A stretch of 64,000 nucleotides of DNA from Achatina immaculata. Lineage: Eukaryota > Mollusca > Gastropoda > Stylommatophora > Achatinidae. The position numbers and the translations under genes are program-made. Location: positions 20,970,003 through 21,034,002 of the forward strand of contig CM019715.1 of the NCBI GenBank assembly GCA_009760885.1. Reading direction: 5' to 3'. Below the pieces are notes generated by a model. The model did not search any database, was not told the DNA's origin, and saw only the letters and a program-made list of their open reading frames with translations. Shown piece after piece: positions 11,742-23,039 of this stretch (its first letter is position 1; the number at the start of each line of letters is the position of its first letter).

Positions 11742-12060
11742 CATCATTATCATCATCATCATCGTCGTCGTCGTCATCATCATCGTCGTCGTCATCATCA
11801 TCATCATTAGTCCTCTGTACTCCCAATGGAGCATAAGGCATCAACAAAGTTTCTCCAGCCAGTCCTGTAATGAGAAAGTCGGGATACCTCAAACCACGTC
11901 TTTCTTGCTTTCTCTAGTTCTTCCTTATTGTGCGTCTCCATCTCCCAAATGGCCCTTGAGGTGTCTAATTCAAGGCGGTATAGGGGTGTCTTTTCTTTCA
12001 ATTCGTAGCATGTGGCCTGGTCATTTCCATCTTCGTCTTTTGGCGTTTGTCTGGAGAGTA
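11742..12060 (-). pseudogene. LINE 3' tail (RTE-like) with (TGA/CGA)n end
   Basis: The minus strand reads EKARKTWFEVSRLSHYRTGW then RNFVDALCSIGSTED, the characteristic end of RTE-like retrotransposon proteins (..W..V..LA..R..WR.FV.ALC..G..ED). The frame then runs into an Asp-coding ATG/ACG trinucleotide run at 11,742-11,808 that I read as the element's 3' tail. On the plus strand, GTCGTAAGAGGCGACTAA near 12,089 resembles the 5' end of the RTE-like element at 49.74 kb (GTAAAAGGCGACTAA in the opposite direction) and may belong to another fragment. Confidence 0.6.
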
Positions 12061-12394
12061 AAGAGCAGAACCACTACTGCCTTCTATGCAGGTCGTAAGA
12101 GGCGACTAAAGACGATGTACACATGTCCAACAACCATATCATGCAAACAATTCAACCTGTTACAATGCAATATGATTGACTTCTACTGACTGTAGCTTCT
12201 AAACTTATGAAGTCTCGATTCTCATCCACATGACACGTGACATGATATCAGACAGTAGTTTTTCAGGGGTTTCTTTGCAAATTCGGTCGCGTCTAGTTCG
12301 GACCACGACAAGAACTTGACTAAAAGATGATACTATACAACAGGACAAAAGACGGTGCTCCGACTTCATGTCCTCCACTTCATCCGTACACCAA

Positions 12395-12800
12395 ATTGAA
12401 TACTTGAATCATGACCTGACTTTATGCTTGAATCATGACTCGACTGAATGCTTGAGTCATGACTTGACTGAATGCTTGAATCACAATCTGACTTTATGAT
12501 TGAATCACGACTTGACTGTATGCTTGAATCACAACTTGATTTTATGATTGAATCATAAACTGACTGAATGCTTGAATCATGACTTGACAGAATGTTTGAA
12601 TCATGAGTTGACTGAATGTTTGAATCACAACCTGACTGTATGCTTGAATCATAACCTGACTGTATGCGTGAATCATAACCAGACTAAATGCTTGAATTAT
12701 GACTTAATTGAATGCTTGAATCATTACTAGAATGTATGCTTGAATCATGACTAGACTGTATGCTTGAATCATGACTCGACTGAATGCTTGAATCACGATA
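12395..12800. repeat. 24-bp minisatellite, about 17 copies
   Basis: The unit contains TGAATGCTTGAATCATGACT. Copies are quite diverged, indicating an older array than its neighbours. Confidence 0.9.
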
Positions 12801-13290
12801 TGGCTGAGTGTGTTCACGAGCAGATGCAGATCACTTTGTTAAAGAAAAAAACGTTATATTTATTTATTTGTCCCTAAAATCAGCCCAGAAATTTCCCAGA
12901 TCTCTGAGCTTACAAGTTCATCGGAAAGATATTTTCAGAAATAGAACAGGAAGTCCTGTTGTCTTATCTATCGCCTGTTGCAGTGTTCTGAACGTAAATT
13001 TGACACAGAGTTTTTACATTACAACGGTAAACTGAATATCACGTGGGAATTTTATTTTTACAACGTCCACGTGTTCGGTAAAAGAATAAATTGATAGGAC
13101 GGAGGAGATGAGGTGGCAGAGAACATTAAGAAAGTTGATTTAAAGGAAGTTATTTTTATACTTGTGTCTCTACAGCCAGTTTTAATGTTTAACATTTACA
13201 ATTATTATTAACAGCTGCTACAACAATAGCAAAAATAGCATTCAGAATGCTACAGAAGATTTCTTCATATACCATGGACACAGAAACGAA
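12801..13290. other. Unassigned AT-rich sequence
   Basis: A 75-codon plus-strand frame (12,808-13,035) has no recognisable motif. Nothing else seen. Confidence 0.4.
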
Positions 13291-13590
13291 CACATATATC
13301 CATACTAAAAGAACTTAATAAGAAGGCTGGCTAGTAAGGAAGATTAAATAGAGAAAGCTTAATTATTTTGGACACGTTAAACGTCATGATAATTTAGAGA
13401 AGACAGTCTTGGAAGGGTACATAATGGGGAAAAGAAAGAGAGGAAGACCAAGGCGAAGATGGCTGCAAGATATCGTTGATAATCTGCAAATGGATGCATC
13501 AGCAGCAGGCCATCTTGCTCACAACTGAGAGGCCTACAAGAGTGCTGTTAGGGAGGCAAAGTTCCGCAAGGGACACGCAAATGACTGACA
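13291..13590 (+). pseudogene. LINE C-terminal tail fragment
   Basis: Translation gives EGWLVRKIK, YFGHVKRHDNLEKTVLEGYI and MGKRKRGRPRRRWLQDIVD, the 'LGHV.R......GRPR..W..D' tail of a non-LTR retrotransposon. The same family is at 26.23-26.64 kb (plus) and 55.34-56.44 kb (minus, longer). An in-frame stop lies after HLAHN. Ends with ..REAKFRKGHAND and a stop. Confidence 0.8.
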
Positions 13591-13794
13591 ACAATAGCAA
13601 CAGTTTGATCAAGCCTTCTAACTGTGTCCACGATTCAGACAATCCATCTCTAAAGAATCCAAAATGAGGCCATGGAAGCAGGTCTGGGATGACCTCTTTA
13701 TTAATGTTCTCAATACTTGTTCATTTGGTTATTTCCTCACTTGTCACGTGTTTTTCACGGGGTATTCTTAAATTTTTCTGAGGCATCTTTCTTC

Positions 13795-14402
13795 ACATCC
13801 TCTCAGTCTACTTTCAGTTCTCTGACTGATCCTCTCAGTCTACTTTCAGTTCTCTGACTGATCCTCTCAGTCTACTTTCAGTTCTCTGACTGATCCACTC
13901 AGTCTACTTTCAGTTCTCTGACTGATCCACTCAGTCTACTTTCAGTTCTCTGACTGGTCCACTCAGTCTACTTTCAGTTCTCTGACTGGTCCACTCAGTC
14001 TACTTTCAGTTCTCTGACTGGTCCACTCAGTCTACTTTCAGTTCTCTGACTGGTCCACTCAGTCTACTTTCAGTTCTCTGACTGATCCTCTCAGTCTACT
14101 TTCAGTTCTCTGACTGATCCTCTCAGTCTACTTTCAGTTCTCTGACTGATCCACTCAGTCTACTTTCAGTTCTCTGACTGATCCACTCAGTCTACTTTCA
14201 GTTCTCTGACTGATCCACTCAGTCTACTTTCAGTTCTCTGACTGATCCACTCAGTCTACTTTCAGTTCTCTGACTGATCCACTCAGTCTATTTTCAGTTC
14301 TCTGACTGATCCTCTCAGTCTACTTTCAGTTCTCTGACTGATCCTCTCAGTCTACTTTCAGTCCTCTAACTGATCCTCTCAATCTACTTTCAGTTCTCTG
14401 AT
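13795..14402. repeat. 32-bp minisatellite, about 19 copies
   Basis: Units of CTCAGTCTACTTTCAGTTCT plus CTGACTGATCCT. GATCCT, GATCCA and GGTCCA variants come in runs, so neighbouring units were copied together. Confidence 0.95.
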
Positions 14403-14574
14403 TAAAATAAAAAAGTAAAAAGTACATTAAAATGTTTGTGTGCTCAAAATCTAGTTCTTTATGTTTTCGAACTTAAATATTAAAATAACAACATATTGAT
14501 TACTGTTTAACAAAGTTTTTTTTAAAATTGAATTTCTAGTTTTTGTTTGTTTGTTATCGTTTTCATGTGTCGCG

Positions 14575-14930
14575 GGCTGTGGCCCATTGTTTGTCCAGGG
14601 TGGCGGGAGTACATGATAAGAGAGCAGATTCAAGTGTAGCAACTGGGAAGATCTGGTGAGAGATCGTGCCACATGATGAGGTATGTTTCCTGCAGGGCAC
14701 CGAGTCGTACAAGGTGACAAAACGGTCCCAGCTTAAAAGAGCGAAGGAGCAAAAATGGCGTGGTGTGACAAGTTTTGGATGTGGCTGACTATGCCAAGCA
14801 GACTTTGAAAGGGAAGGCCTCAACAAATTGACGTGCTGCAGCTTCCATAGACAGAAGCCCACCTACAGGCCATCTTCCGAGAAGAAACGATCTTTTATTA
14901 TTCCGTCGAATTTTATTTTTAGCTAGTTCT
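14575..14930 (+). pseudogene. Probable LINE RNase H-tail fragment
   Basis: Plus-strand frames show remnants such as GGSTxDKRADSSVAT followed by a basic tail. This resembles the degraded PGHxG..NERAD segment and downstream tail of the RNase H-bearing LINEs seen elsewhere in the window. Heavily mutated. Confidence 0.4.
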
Positions 14931-15520
14931 GTGAGGTCATTACCATGCAGTAAATAAGAGGAAGATAAGTCGAGAAGTCGTTAATTTGTTTTAAAGATAA
15001 TGAAAAAAAAGAGTATATGCAGGAAAATGAACATTTGCAGGAAATGAATTTGAAAGATGTGCCATTTCTGAACTTAGGAAAGAAATGTTGTTCTTGTGTT
15101 GCTTAAAATAAACACAAAACTTGTCAATAAACATTCGTACGTCTGTTCAAACGAGATTTCCATAAGGGGAAGCTACTCTCGTTTCCAGCAACTCTCTCCT
15201 GGCAAAGATAACAAAAAGCCTGACAACGCGAATAATTTGGCCGACAACGTTGTAAAAGACTGGCACGCAGAGGGCAGCGGGCGGAAATTATTGGATCACA
15301 CCATGCCAGATTGCCTAGTCGAAATCGACAAACAAATTGTTCGTGAATAAAATAGCTGTGTAGGATTTTCCACTTATTCATTTCGCATAAATTAGCACTG
15401 GACGGAGGAACTGTGGGTGGAATTTGACATATGATAGTAGTTCTTACAATCATACAATTTTTTTTCTGGATATAGTGGTATATTTTGTTTATATAATCTT
15501 CATCATGCACCGCTTCCACA
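14931..15520. other. Unassigned sequence
   Basis: Overlapping frames of 84 codons (plus, 15,096-15,350) and 131 codons (minus, 15,124-15,519) exist but neither has recognisable motifs. No repeat or RNA gene seen. Confidence 0.4.
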
Positions 15521-15524
15521 TTAA

Positions 15525-16110
15525 TTTGGCCTCTTGGCGTTACGGTTTACTTGGTCGAGGTTATTCACGTCCAGCTCTTGAAGTTGTTCAACGATCCACA
15601 TCCTTGCCGTCTTGCTGCGTCATTAGTGTGAAGTTGCTGAAGCTTTCTCTTTATGATGCATCATCATCATCATGTGCCGTGCCGATTGGCGTTGGCTATT
15701 ATGCTTCTCCAGAGTACACGATCCTTCATGCAGGCCATCAGCTGAGTTGGTGATCTCCTCTCACACCATCCTGTCAGACTGTCCAGTATCATTTCTCTTG
15801 GTCTTCCTCTTGATCTTCTTCCCCCTATTTTTCCTGTTGTTATAATATTTTCAATGCCCCCTCTTCTCATTGCATGTCCTATGAAAGTACATTGTCTCTC
15901 TCTTATTTTTTTTTTTTTTTGACAAGGTTTTTTGTCTCTCCAGCTCTTCTCATACATTCTTCATTAGTTATTTTTGCTGTCCAGGGGATTCGCAACATTC
16001 TTCTAATAAACCACATTTCTGCTGCTTCCAATGATTTTTGTGCAGACTTGCCTATTGTCCACGATTCACTTCCTTATAACGAGATAGGTTCAGTATAGAA
16101 TTTTAGGACT
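15525..16110 (-). pseudogene. LINE RT-thumb and tail fragment
   Basis: The minus strand reads, from 16,100 down, SWTIGKSAQKSLEAAEMWFI then RRMLRIPWTAKITNEE, then FIGHAMRRGGIENIITTGKI, RSRGRPREMILDSLTGW and DRVLWRSIIANANRHGT. This is the classic C-terminus of a widespread non-LTR family ('..TGK..G.R.RGR.RE..LD.L..W'). A poly-T stretch near 15,907-15,920 (poly-Lys on the minus strand) disrupts it. Related but more diverged fragments are at 22.74-23.01 kb (minus) and 25.57-25.86 kb (plus). Confidence 0.8.
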
Positions 16111-16660
16111 CGTTTTTTAACATACATTGATAAGGATGTGTTGCATAATATGTTGTATAATACGATAACGAATATTGTTTTTTTTTTAAGAGGAAGAGTG
16201 AAATGTGAAAGCAAATGAAGTTTGCGTGCGTCAGATAAAATAATTTAAGTAAGGTGAATGGCCATGTGGAGGAAAAAATGACAAGAAATATGCTGAGAAT
16301 GAAACCTCGCTCACTTGTAGGATGAGAAGCTGCTCTATCCACAAGATATCATGGCGCTAAAGCCAGTGGTTTTCTTGGGCTGGAGATATTTCTATCATAA
16401 TTTCTGCCCATGTTATCTTGTGCTGAGACAAACAGCGCTGGTCACGTGTTTCAGTGAGCACCTTTTAGACTGACATTTCATTGATTAAATACCTGTGATG
16501 GCGATATGAGTTTTTTTAATGAATATACTTTTACCTATCTTTAACCTTGCACGAAGTATTTTCCGAAATATCGCTTTTATCAGTACAACATTCGGTGCCT
16601 TATAATTCTTTTTAATGTAAAACTAAACTCACTTTACAAATATACACGGGAATCAAATGT
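16111..16660. other. Unassigned AT-rich sequence
   Basis: No gene or repeat recognised. Confidence 0.5.
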
Positions 16661-16664
16661 TTGT

Positions 16665-16665
16665 A

Positions 16666-16720
<55 letters not shown>
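16665..16720. repeat. (AT)n microsatellite
   Basis: About 28 AT units immediately 5' of a truncated RTE-like LINE tail. Confidence 0.95.
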
Positions 16721-16721
<1 letters not shown>

Positions 16722-16723
<2 letters not shown>

Positions 16724-16960
16724 CAGTTATTGAGGAAAGACGCTGGTGATGGTTGGGACATGTGCTACGAATGATTGACAACTGACTACCAAAAATTGCA
16801 CTAAGATGGACACCACAGGGGAACAGAAGTAAGGGGAGACCAAAAGAGACATGGAGAAAAACAACAGAAAGGATGTTGAGCAATAGAGGGTTCACCTGGG
16901 CAAGAGCAGAAAAAAAGCAAAGGACAGGAATTTGTGGAAAACCCTTGCGGAAGCCCCGTG
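16722..16960 (+). pseudogene. 5'-truncated RTE-like LINE tail
   Basis: Closely matches the 3' part of the near-complete element at 46.6-49.8 kb: IEERRWxWLGHVLRMID, LPKIALRWTPQGNRS, GRPKETWRKTTERMLSNRG, TWARAEKK.. followed by the end motif GCCCTGGGCACTTAGGTTCA. It carries internal stops. It begins next to an AT microsatellite and ends in an expanded array of its own 3' terminus. Confidence 0.9.
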
Positions 16961-17335
16961 TGCCCTGGGCACTTAGGTTCAGAGAGAGAGGGAGAAGCCT
17001 CATGTGCCCTGGGCACTTAGGTTCAGAGAGAGAGGGAGAAGCCTCATGTGCCCTGGGCACTTAGGTTCAGAGAGAGAGAGAGAAGCCTCATGTGCCCTGG
17101 GCACTTAGGTTCAGAGAGAGAGAGAAGCCTCATGTGCCCTGGGCACTTAGGTTCAGAGAGACAGAGAGGCCTCATGTGTCCTGGGCACTTAGGTTCAGAG
17201 AGAGAGAAGCCCCATGTGCCCTGGGCACTTAGGCTCAGAGAGAGAGAGAGAGAAAAGCCTCATGTGCCCTGGGCACCTAGGTTCAGAGAGAGAGAGAGAG
17301 AGAAGCCCCGTGTGCCCTGGGCACTTAGGTTCATT
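16960..17335 (+). repeat. Array derived from the LINE 3' end, about 9 copies
   Basis: Units of 35-47 bp: TGTGCCCTGGGCACTTAGGT, TCAGAGAG with a variable GA run, then AAGCC(T/C)C. The unit is the last ~25 bp of the LINE plus its (GA)n tail, repeated in tandem. The GA run length varies between units. Each unit has the GTGCCCTGGGCAC palindrome. Confidence 0.9.
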
Positions 17336-18410
17336 ATATATATATATATATCGAGGAGCACGTGGGTGAAGAATGAGTGTGCCAGCGGGCCATGGTGGGC
17401 AGGTTAATACCGTCTGTGTTGGTTGCATATGTAACACTTAGCCCATCCGGCCTGATATCTTTATTATATATGATTGTGAGTCATGATGAATAATGTTCAA
17501 TGCTCTGTATTCATATATATTGTGTAATGTGCATAATAAGCAAATGTACTGCACGATCATTGTGGAGGAGTGTCTATGTGATTGATTCTAATCTCGTTCT
17601 CTTGAAGGGCACGAGCAATGCCCCGTATGCTGTGGATTTATTGTAGGTGATTCAAGATGTATGTTGGGATGAGGATCCCGACAACAACATATACATCAAC
17701 GATGTGGGACCAATGGAGCCGACAAAGTGAGGGTGAGAAATATTGCGTTAGCACAAGTGGAGTTCTTGAAGTGAGGCAGAGAATTAGTGCGTTAGCACAA
17801 GTGGAATCATAAAGTGAGGAGGAGAGTCCATACAGATCAGCCATGATATGAACATAAATCATTCATGGAGAGAGTAGTGTAGGCTGCTACATTCGTAAGT
17901 GCGTGTGGAGATCATAATGTGATTGTGAGGGGGTGGGGGAGGCCAGAATAACAAGGGCATTCTAGCTGGGACATTAGTTAAGAGTATTGCATTGATGGTC
18001 ATAAGCCTGAGATATCCTATGCTATGTGTTGTATGTTCTCTGTGATGTGACGTATCTGTGATTGCCATTATTATTGTAGTTGAGTAATAAACTTTCATAT
18101 ATTATAATTCGCTGACTTGATGACGTCTATGACATGTTGTTGAATGTGTTATACATATATGATATATAGAGATATAATGGGCCAAATGGCATACGGTAAA
18201 TCCTAAGGAGGAGTAACCTGGGTTGTGTTGTAGATTAAGATGGATTTTATGCCTGGCCTGGCCATCCAGTACGGTAGTACATTGGCCATGGTTTTGGGGT
18301 TGCAGTTGGGTTTCAGGTCCTGTCCCTCCCCTAAAATGTCCACAATGTGAACTTAGCACCCCTGTAGGTTTAGAGAAGAGAGGGAAAGAAGGGGGAGAAA
18401 TAGGAAAAGG
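17336..18410. other. Unassigned sequence, AT-leaning
   Basis: A short AT run at 17,334-17,352, then about 1 kb without array or recognisable coding sequence. Small frames of 74-85 codons on the minus strand show no domain. Confidence 0.5.
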
Positions 18411-18485
18411 AGGGAGAGGGAGGGAGTGAGGGAGCGGAGGGAGGGCGGGAGAGAGATAAAGAGAGAGAGAGAGAGAGAGAGAGAA
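18411..18485. repeat. GA-rich stretch with (GA)n
   Basis: Purine-rich GGGAGGGAG tract ending in about 13 GA units. Confidence 0.9.
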
Positions 18486-18779
18486 TAAAAGATTTTAATG
18501 TTCGGCCGAATACGAATGTTTGAATGTTCTTAATTATCGTCCAGTCAAGTCGATCTGACACCTTATTTAGACGCTGCAGCAGCGTCGAGCTCAATGAATA
18601 GGTGACGGTTCTGTAGATCAAGTTGAGGGATAAATCCTTGGCAATACTGTACTATAGGAAGGGAACTAAACGGTCACACCAGCAAAGCCCTCATACCAGA
18701 GAAGAGGCTTAACTAGCCGCCCCATGCCGCCCCACTCGCATCAGAGCGTCCCGATGTTAGGAACTGCTTTCCCTGCAGT

Positions 18780-19990
18780 CAAAAAGCCAGGCAAGCGCTG
18801 AGAGCAGTTAGGTTAATGCCCGCAGCGAACTTTCCACTGCGCACTCTCTTCTTGCTGATGCAGGCGCTAGTACTGTCATCATTGGAATATGGTCTTGGCC
18901 TGCTCACTCTTTCCAATGCACAGCTGAATAAATCAGAGCGTGTAGAGAACGAGGCAGTGAGAGTGGTCTTGGGTTGCATCAGGGATACTCCGGTGGTGGT
19001 CATGAGCTTTCTGCTTGATATGCTGAGTGTGAGGTCTAAACACATGCTCGGGTAAAGACATACATCAGGGTTGCTGGCATGAAGGATCATCCTCTCCATG
19101 AGGGGTTGGGGTTGATAAAGAGAAGACGCATCAAACGGACCAGACCTTGGATGGCTGAGGCGGAGGATACAATAAAGTCAATTTGCGTTCTAGATGAAGT
19201 GTCTAAAAGTGATGATCATTGGTGCAGGACCGACCTCAGCTAACAAAGGTTATTACACAGAAGGGTCGTCACTTTCGAGACTGGGTGCATGGAGCAGTTG
19301 AGCTTTGTGTTAAAGATCTCATCCAGCATCACTGTGGGTCTTCCGACACGGTAATATATACAGATGGCTCAGTGACTTGGAACAGCAGAAGTAGTTGGTG
19401 TTTTGTTGTCAACTGAAATGGAAGAGTCGGGGCACAGGGTTCGGGAGCCTTTGAAGTCACCACATCAAGCATGCGAATACAAACTGAGACTGTGTCGGCG
19501 GCACTGGAATGGTTAGTTGCTCATGATGTGGTTAATGATGTCATTGTGACGGATTCACAGAGTATGCTCTGTAAGGTAGAGAAGAATTTGCTTCGCCAAG
19601 AATAGGTTCAGATGTTAAGCCAGTCAACTGTGATAAGCCTAACGCGGCTTTACTGCCCAGGGCATGCGGGAGTACATGGAAAAGATGTGGCAGACTTGTT
19701 GGACAGGTTAAAATAAATGGTAGACTGAAAATGGACAAGGGAGGACATTGCTAGGGCTGTACTGAACAGACTGCGCGAAAATGAAGAGCAGGAATGGACG
19801 AACAACGTGGCTGTGAGGAGATTGCTGGAGCTAGGACAAACTAAAGGTGCTGGCAGGAAATCCGAACTGTGTGGCAGAAAACACATCGTAAACAAGCAAC
19901 ATTTGACAGGAACTATCAGCAAACATACTCTTGGGTGGATGCTACGGCATGCGGCGGGACATATATTGGAGATGTCCCAAATGCAATGAA
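18780..19990 (+). pseudogene. LINE fragment: RT thumb plus RNase H and tail
   Basis: In order on the plus strand: RTLFLLMQALVLSSLEYGLG and VENEAVRVVLGCIRDTPVVV (thumb, 18,840-19,000); VIYTDGSVTWNSRSSW (RNase H first Asp motif, near 19,350); VNDVIVTDSQSML (second Asp motif, near 19,540); LYCPGHAGVHGKDVADLL (third motif, near 19,650); then ELGQTKGAGRKSELCGRK and QHLTGTISKHTLGWMLRHAA (tail). Stops and frameshifts separate the pieces. Domain order RT-RNase H places it in the I/Jockey-like side of non-LTR elements rather than RTE. Confidence 0.85.
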
Positions 19991-20179
19991 GCCAGAGTCT
20001 GAATTTTGAACTTTAAATTTTCTGATGGCTGTCTGTGAATACGAATAGTACATTGACGGAAACAAAAGTACTCTTAAAAATTTACGAGTATGAGCGTGTA
20101 TGAAATTATTGCAACGTGCATAAAAAGAATTTGAGAAAACTTTAAAATTACCGTTTCTTCATTTATATTTACTCTTTTA

Positions 20180-20500
20180 GATTCATAGCTGTACCAAGGG
20201 ACCCCAAACTGTGAAACATATCCTCCAAAACTGCACCAACTCTGAGGCACTACGAGACAGTTACTGGCTCAGGGAGACCATACAAGAAAGTTTAAGCTCT
20301 ATGATTCTATACAGGAACTACAAACAAAACAAAAACAGTGAAATTTGTCCAAGGGACAGAACTGCAGATATAGACAGAAAACGCTTATGAAGAGGCATAA
20401 GAAACAAGGAAAATCATGGAATTCTCCAAGAAGAAGAAAAGAAGAAGGAGAAGAATGGGGAGGAAAAGAAGAAGTAGAAAAGAAGAAGAAGAAGAATCAC
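20180..20500 (+). pseudogene. LINE 3' tail with (GAA)n end
   Basis: Reads QTVKHILQNCTNSEALRDSY followed by a basic stretch and a long AAG/GAA purine tract (about 20,420-20,495). Same family as 1.49-1.86 kb and 51.38-51.62 kb. Confidence 0.7.
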
Positions 20501-21035
20501 ATTTAGCCAAGCTAATAGGGGTCGTAGACAGAATCTCCAAGCTCAGTTAGACAGCGGTTAGCAACCAAGAGTTGACTGCTTGGGCCAGAGCTGGTGAAAT
20601 AGTAACCGATCAAGACCCTAGCTTGTCTCCCAGTGTCTGGAATCAGACAGTAATCTGAGCAAATGAATAAATATCTAAACATTTCATGAGTCCCAAAAAA
20701 TATGCCAGGTCGATGACAGATGTGTCAGACGGCAAGGTTATATAACGTTGACACAAAGGTATCAACTTCTTGTTGAAGACAAATGCCGAAAAACTTCATT
20801 CATTGCTAGACTGTCATGAAATTTCCTAAGACAGTATTAATTGTAAACTAACAGGATTACTGTGTTGCCAGGTTAATTAGAATGCAAGGAAATACATGTC
20901 ACCTTGTGCGAAATATTATTAGATGAAAGTACAGTAGCCAAAACTTTTATAAATGAATTCCCATGATTCAAAATCCATGAACCAATTTCCACATCCACGT
21001 GACAGTGATAAATGAGTATATGCAATGTAAGTAAA
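20501..21035. other. Mostly unassigned; short dispersed-repeat piece
   Basis: Around 20,565-20,640 the sequence (GACTGCTTGGG ... ACCGATCAAGACCC) resembles the head of the dispersed repeat at 24.33 and 57.08 kb. The rest is not recognised. Confidence 0.4.
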
Positions 21036-21037
21036 AA

Positions 21038-21147
21038 GTAAAGGTAACCCTGTCATGCCTTAGAGGCACGTAGGGATATGGTGTTAGTGCCCATATTTTC
21101 CTTGACCTGTCAGCACACTAGAGGGTGATATGGTCAGTATCATATGC
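21038..21147 (-). mobile_element. Truncated SINE copy (body and tail only)
   Basis: About 100 bp nearly identical to the body/tail half of the SINE at 10.44-10.70 kb, including the CATGCCTTAGAGGCAC segment. The tRNA-like half is absent. Confidence 0.8.
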
Positions 21148-21339
21148 AATGTAATGAAACTATAATCCTATAAACAATAATAAAACATATCCACACATAA
21201 ATTTGATACAATTTTAAAAAAAATTCACAATCAGACTTTAAAAAAGAATCAACATTATATTTCACCAAATGGTTTCTGTAAACTGAATTATGAAAGCTGG
21301 ATCAAACTAAGGGACATCAGATTCATCATGGGTTTCTCC

Positions 21340-21740
21340 TTCCCCACCCCACCCCTCAACTGTAGTTTATGGTTTATGGTCAGGGTAATCATCACTGCAC
21401 TCCGGGCACGTCCACAGATGCTCAGATACCCCCATACGGCTGGCAGCACCGGTCCTGTGTTGACAAGCCCTCGCGCGTGTCCAGTCTGGATCCTGGTAGT
21501 GCCAGTTTGTATCCCCCAGCTCTTCTCAGCCGCGATGTGGATTTGCTGCTCTTGAAGTCCTCCACTCTGCCTGTCTCTCTGAGGTCGTCAACAATATCAG
21601 CTTGACCCAGTGGCTGTCCATCCGCGATGATGGCGAAGCCAGCCAACCTATCATCTCTCTCATTTCCCTGGAAGACTGTTTGACGAGGGGACATAGATGA
21701 AAGTGACTCTGTGGATCCCCCATTGTAGTTGTGGGGCATA
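21340..21740 (-). pseudogene. LINE RNase H-tail fragment
   Basis: The minus strand reads QTVFQGNERDDRLAGFAIIA, DGQPLGQADIVDDLRETGR and TSRLRRAGGYKLALPGSRLD. This is the 'GNERADRLA ... ADI...LR' stretch that follows the RNase H motif in RNase H-type LINEs. The Ala of ERAD has become Asp and later frames shift. Same kind of tail as at 19.86-19.98 and 23.05-23.37 kb. Confidence 0.7.
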
Positions 21741-21789
21741 TTAAAACTTGTTTATTTAACGGAACCTCGCTCTTTGACCTCAGAAACTG

Positions 21790-22035
21790 GCAGGGTTGCT
21801 ACATCTTGCACACTATATGATGAATCAATGCTCACAATTAGAGTTGCTACATCTTGCACACTATATGATGAATCAATGCTCACAATTAGAGTTGCTACAT
21901 CTTGCACACTATATGATGAATCAATGCTCACAATTAGGGTTGCTACATCTTGCACACTATATGATGAATCAATGCTCACAATTAGAGTTGCTACATCTTG
22001 CACACTATATGATGAATCAATGCTCACAATTAGAC
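21790..22035. repeat. 48-bp minisatellite, 5 copies
   Basis: The unit comprises AGAGTTGCTACATCTTGCAC, ACTATATGATGAATC and AATGCTCACAATT. Nearly identical copies; 48 = 3 x 16 keeps three frames open. Confidence 0.95.
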
Positions 22036-22299
22036 AGTTTCGCAGGAGGCAAGGATTCAGTATTTGAGCTCAGTCAGATGGCTGTTATCTTACCAGCAGT
22101 TGACTGCTTACGTCAGGGTTAGCACATATTAACTCACCAAGACCCTATTCTACCCCTCCTCCCCACCGCCTCCAATGGTGTCTGTAGAAGTAGACAGTAG
22201 TTTGGTCACATGAAAAGGAATTGGAAAGAGGTGAAGAACGCCATCCTAGAAGTACACCGAACTGATCTGTCCGCAGAGCTCGTAATGGCGACTACAACA

Positions 22300-22475
22300 C
22301 CACCAACATCTTTCCAGCGATAAAACACCACCACCAACATCTTTCCCAAAGATAAAACACCACCAACATCCTTCCAGTCATAAAACAACATCACAAACAT
22401 CTTTTCAGCGATAAAACACCATCAACATCTTTTCAGCGATAAAACACCACCATCAAAATCTTTCTAAAGATAAAT
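22300..22475. repeat. ~28-bp degenerate repeat, about 6 copies
   Basis: Units around GATAAAACACCACCAACATC with TTTCCAGC variants. Confidence 0.8.
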
Positions 22476-22734
22476 GCCGAAGACACAAATAATTTCATTC
22501 ACCACTGGACAGATATTTCCCCGAGATAGTGTTAATTATAAATTAGTTTAACGTTAAACGTCACATAGGGCTCGCAAAGTAGTTCGCCAATTTTAGTTTA
22601 ACAATACTTTAGAAATATTTCTTTAAGCTAATTAGTAAACTTCCTTAATTGACAGAACTTTAGTAATTTGTTTAAATAAATATTTAAGTTTGGAGTATTG
22701 TTGAATTCAATCAATCAACCAAGTGCCGTGCCGC

Positions 22735-23010
22735 GCGGCGTAGGTGATCACTTCTCTCCACAATTCCCTGTCTTTAGACTTGATTATGAGATCCGCCGGT
22801 GACTTTCTTCCTAAAAAAACACTGACAGCCCATCCAGTAACTTCTCTCTCTGTCTTCCTCTGTCTCTTCTTCCCTCAATTTTTTTTTCCCAGTTGCCACA
22901 ATATGTTTCAATTTTCCTCTTCTCAGAAAATGTCCTACAAATCTGGCTTGTCTTCCTTTGATCTTTGCTGTAATTTGCCTTTTAACTCCAGCCTCTCTTA
23001 AGACTTTTTG
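22735..23010 (-). pseudogene. LINE C-terminal tail fragment
   Basis: The minus strand reads LKRGWS / AKIKGRQARFVGHFLRRGKL then KHIVATGKK..REEETEED, matching the fragment at 25.57-25.86 kb (QARFVGHFQRRGKLEHTVA). Ends near DLIIKSK / HNS residues. Frame-broken. Confidence 0.7.
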
Positions 23011-23039
23011 TTATTGTTGAATTAATTTTCTTAATTGAC

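Noticed and set aside
11557..12189. 210-codon frame with poly-Ile/Val
   Set aside because: The hydrophobic run is the ATC/GTC microsatellite on the plus strand; the meaningful reading is the LINE tail on the minus strand.
13795..14402. CRISPR array
   Set aside because: Regular repeats but no unique spacers, and the context is eukaryotic; the same applies to the other arrays.
16653..17407. Pro-rich frames (MPRAHEASPSLSEPKCPGH type)
   Set aside because: They are reads through the amplified LINE 3' terminus and its GA tail, in the antisense direction.
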